Shown here piece after piece: positions 6,115-6,307 of a stretch of DNA of 6,307 bases. The stretch's first letter is position 1, and each line of letters opens with the position of its first letter. Location: the NCBI GenBank assembly GCA_947169505.1, contig CAMVPZ010000049.1, forward strand, positions 1 to 6,307, given 5' to 3'. Below the pieces are notes generated by a model. That model worked only from the letters and a program-made list of their open reading frames with translations. It did not search any database and had not been told where the DNA came from. The DNA is from an uncultured Pseudomonadota bacterium. GTDB lineage: Bacteria; Pseudomonadota; Alphaproteobacteria; Rs-D84. Position numbers and translations under genes: made by a program.

Positions 6115-6279
6115 TTATTTGCTTAATATGTTGTCTTGTTTGCATTGTGCGCAAATTTCGTACATTTTATCAATAGCATTACGTACTGTAACCCAATCTT
6201 TTGTATCTGGCACCAATGAATTTTGAAATTCGATGATTTTATAAGTACCATCTTTTTTTATAAATTTTCGTCTTTGCAA
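6115..6279 (-). CDS. Small CxxC protein, paralog of the next gene, 5' end uncertain
   Basis: The frame is open from 6300 (after a TAA at 6301-6303) to the TAA at 6115-6117, but has no ATG near its beginning. The start given is a TTG at 6279, yielding 54 residues; a TTG at 6294 would give 59. The part after about residue 10 reads like real protein: D-G-T-Y-K-I-I-E-F-Q-N-S-L-V-P-D, then A-I-D-K-M-Y-E-I-C43-A-Q-C46-K-Q-D-N. Residues 11-50 align without gaps to residues 34-73 of the downstream 75-aa protein. It lacks that protein's N-terminal 33 residues. An overlapping frame open to the window edge reads N-F-F-E-F-K-L-F-A-K-T-K-I-Y-K-K and would join this one if the seven-A run (6250-6256) had six A, so a frameshifted, longer gene is also possible. 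The adjacent AGA and CGA arginine codons look unlike the CGT/CGC use of the neighbours. Function is unknown. Confidence 0.6.
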   Translation of the reverse strand: MQRRKFIKKDGTYKIIEFQNSLVPDTKDWVTVRNAIDKMYEICAQCKQDNILSK

Positions 6280-6307
6280 AAAGCTTAAACTCAAAAAAAT
6301 TTAAAAT

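Overview
The window is an AT-rich bacterial chromosome segment, almost fully coding, with one real intergenic gap of about 100 bp (4709-4807). It most likely comes from an alphaproteobacterium with a small, AT-biased genome. The best marker is a DUF2155 protein, a secreted family I know from Alphaproteobacteria; the XseA and RecN sequences also read as alphaproteobacterial. TGA is used as a stop (3322-3324) and tryptophan is TGG, so the standard bacterial code fits. The exact lineage (for example a host-associated or gut group) is inference only.

Layout. Positions 1-453 (+) hold the C-terminal end of recN, cut by the window edge. Everything else is on the minus strand, in two transcription units read from right to left. 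Unit 1 (right): a small CxxC protein with an unclear 5' end (6115-6279), a related 75-aa protein (5877-6104), trmD (5199-5873) and rplS (4808-5197), closed by a strong intrinsic terminator (4754-4791). Unit 2 (left): a near-consensus sigma-70 promoter (4709-4744), then a DUF2155 secreted protein, a 110-aa single-pass membrane protein, a DUF1460 lipoprotein, tsaD, an unrecognised 164-aa protein and xseA. Gaps are tiny or negative (an 11-bp overlap, a 4-bp ATGA overlap, and 3, 7 and 21 bp gaps). The xseA 3' end converges on recN with one base between the stops.

How the genes relate. Unit 1 is a translation unit: TrmD makes m1G37 in tRNA and L19 sits at the ribosomal subunit interface. The usual upstream partners rpsP and rimM are replaced here by two small paralogous cysteine-pair proteins. 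Unit 2 mixes envelope proteins (DUF2155, a membrane protein, a DUF1460 amidase-like lipoprotein) with tRNA modification (TsaD, t6A37) and DNA repair (XseA).

Most notable: (i) xseA is split by a frame change inside its OB-fold, and the family alignment is also about four residues short there, which fits a deletion of about 13 nt better than a one-base error; (ii) two tandem small proteins upstream of trmD align without gaps over 40 residues and share a C-terminal K-M-x2-I-C-x2-C-K-x2-N motif; (iii) the promoter of unit 2 sits so close to the first ATG that its mRNA should be leaderless or nearly so. I saw no tRNA, rRNA, CRISPR, IS element or phage gene.
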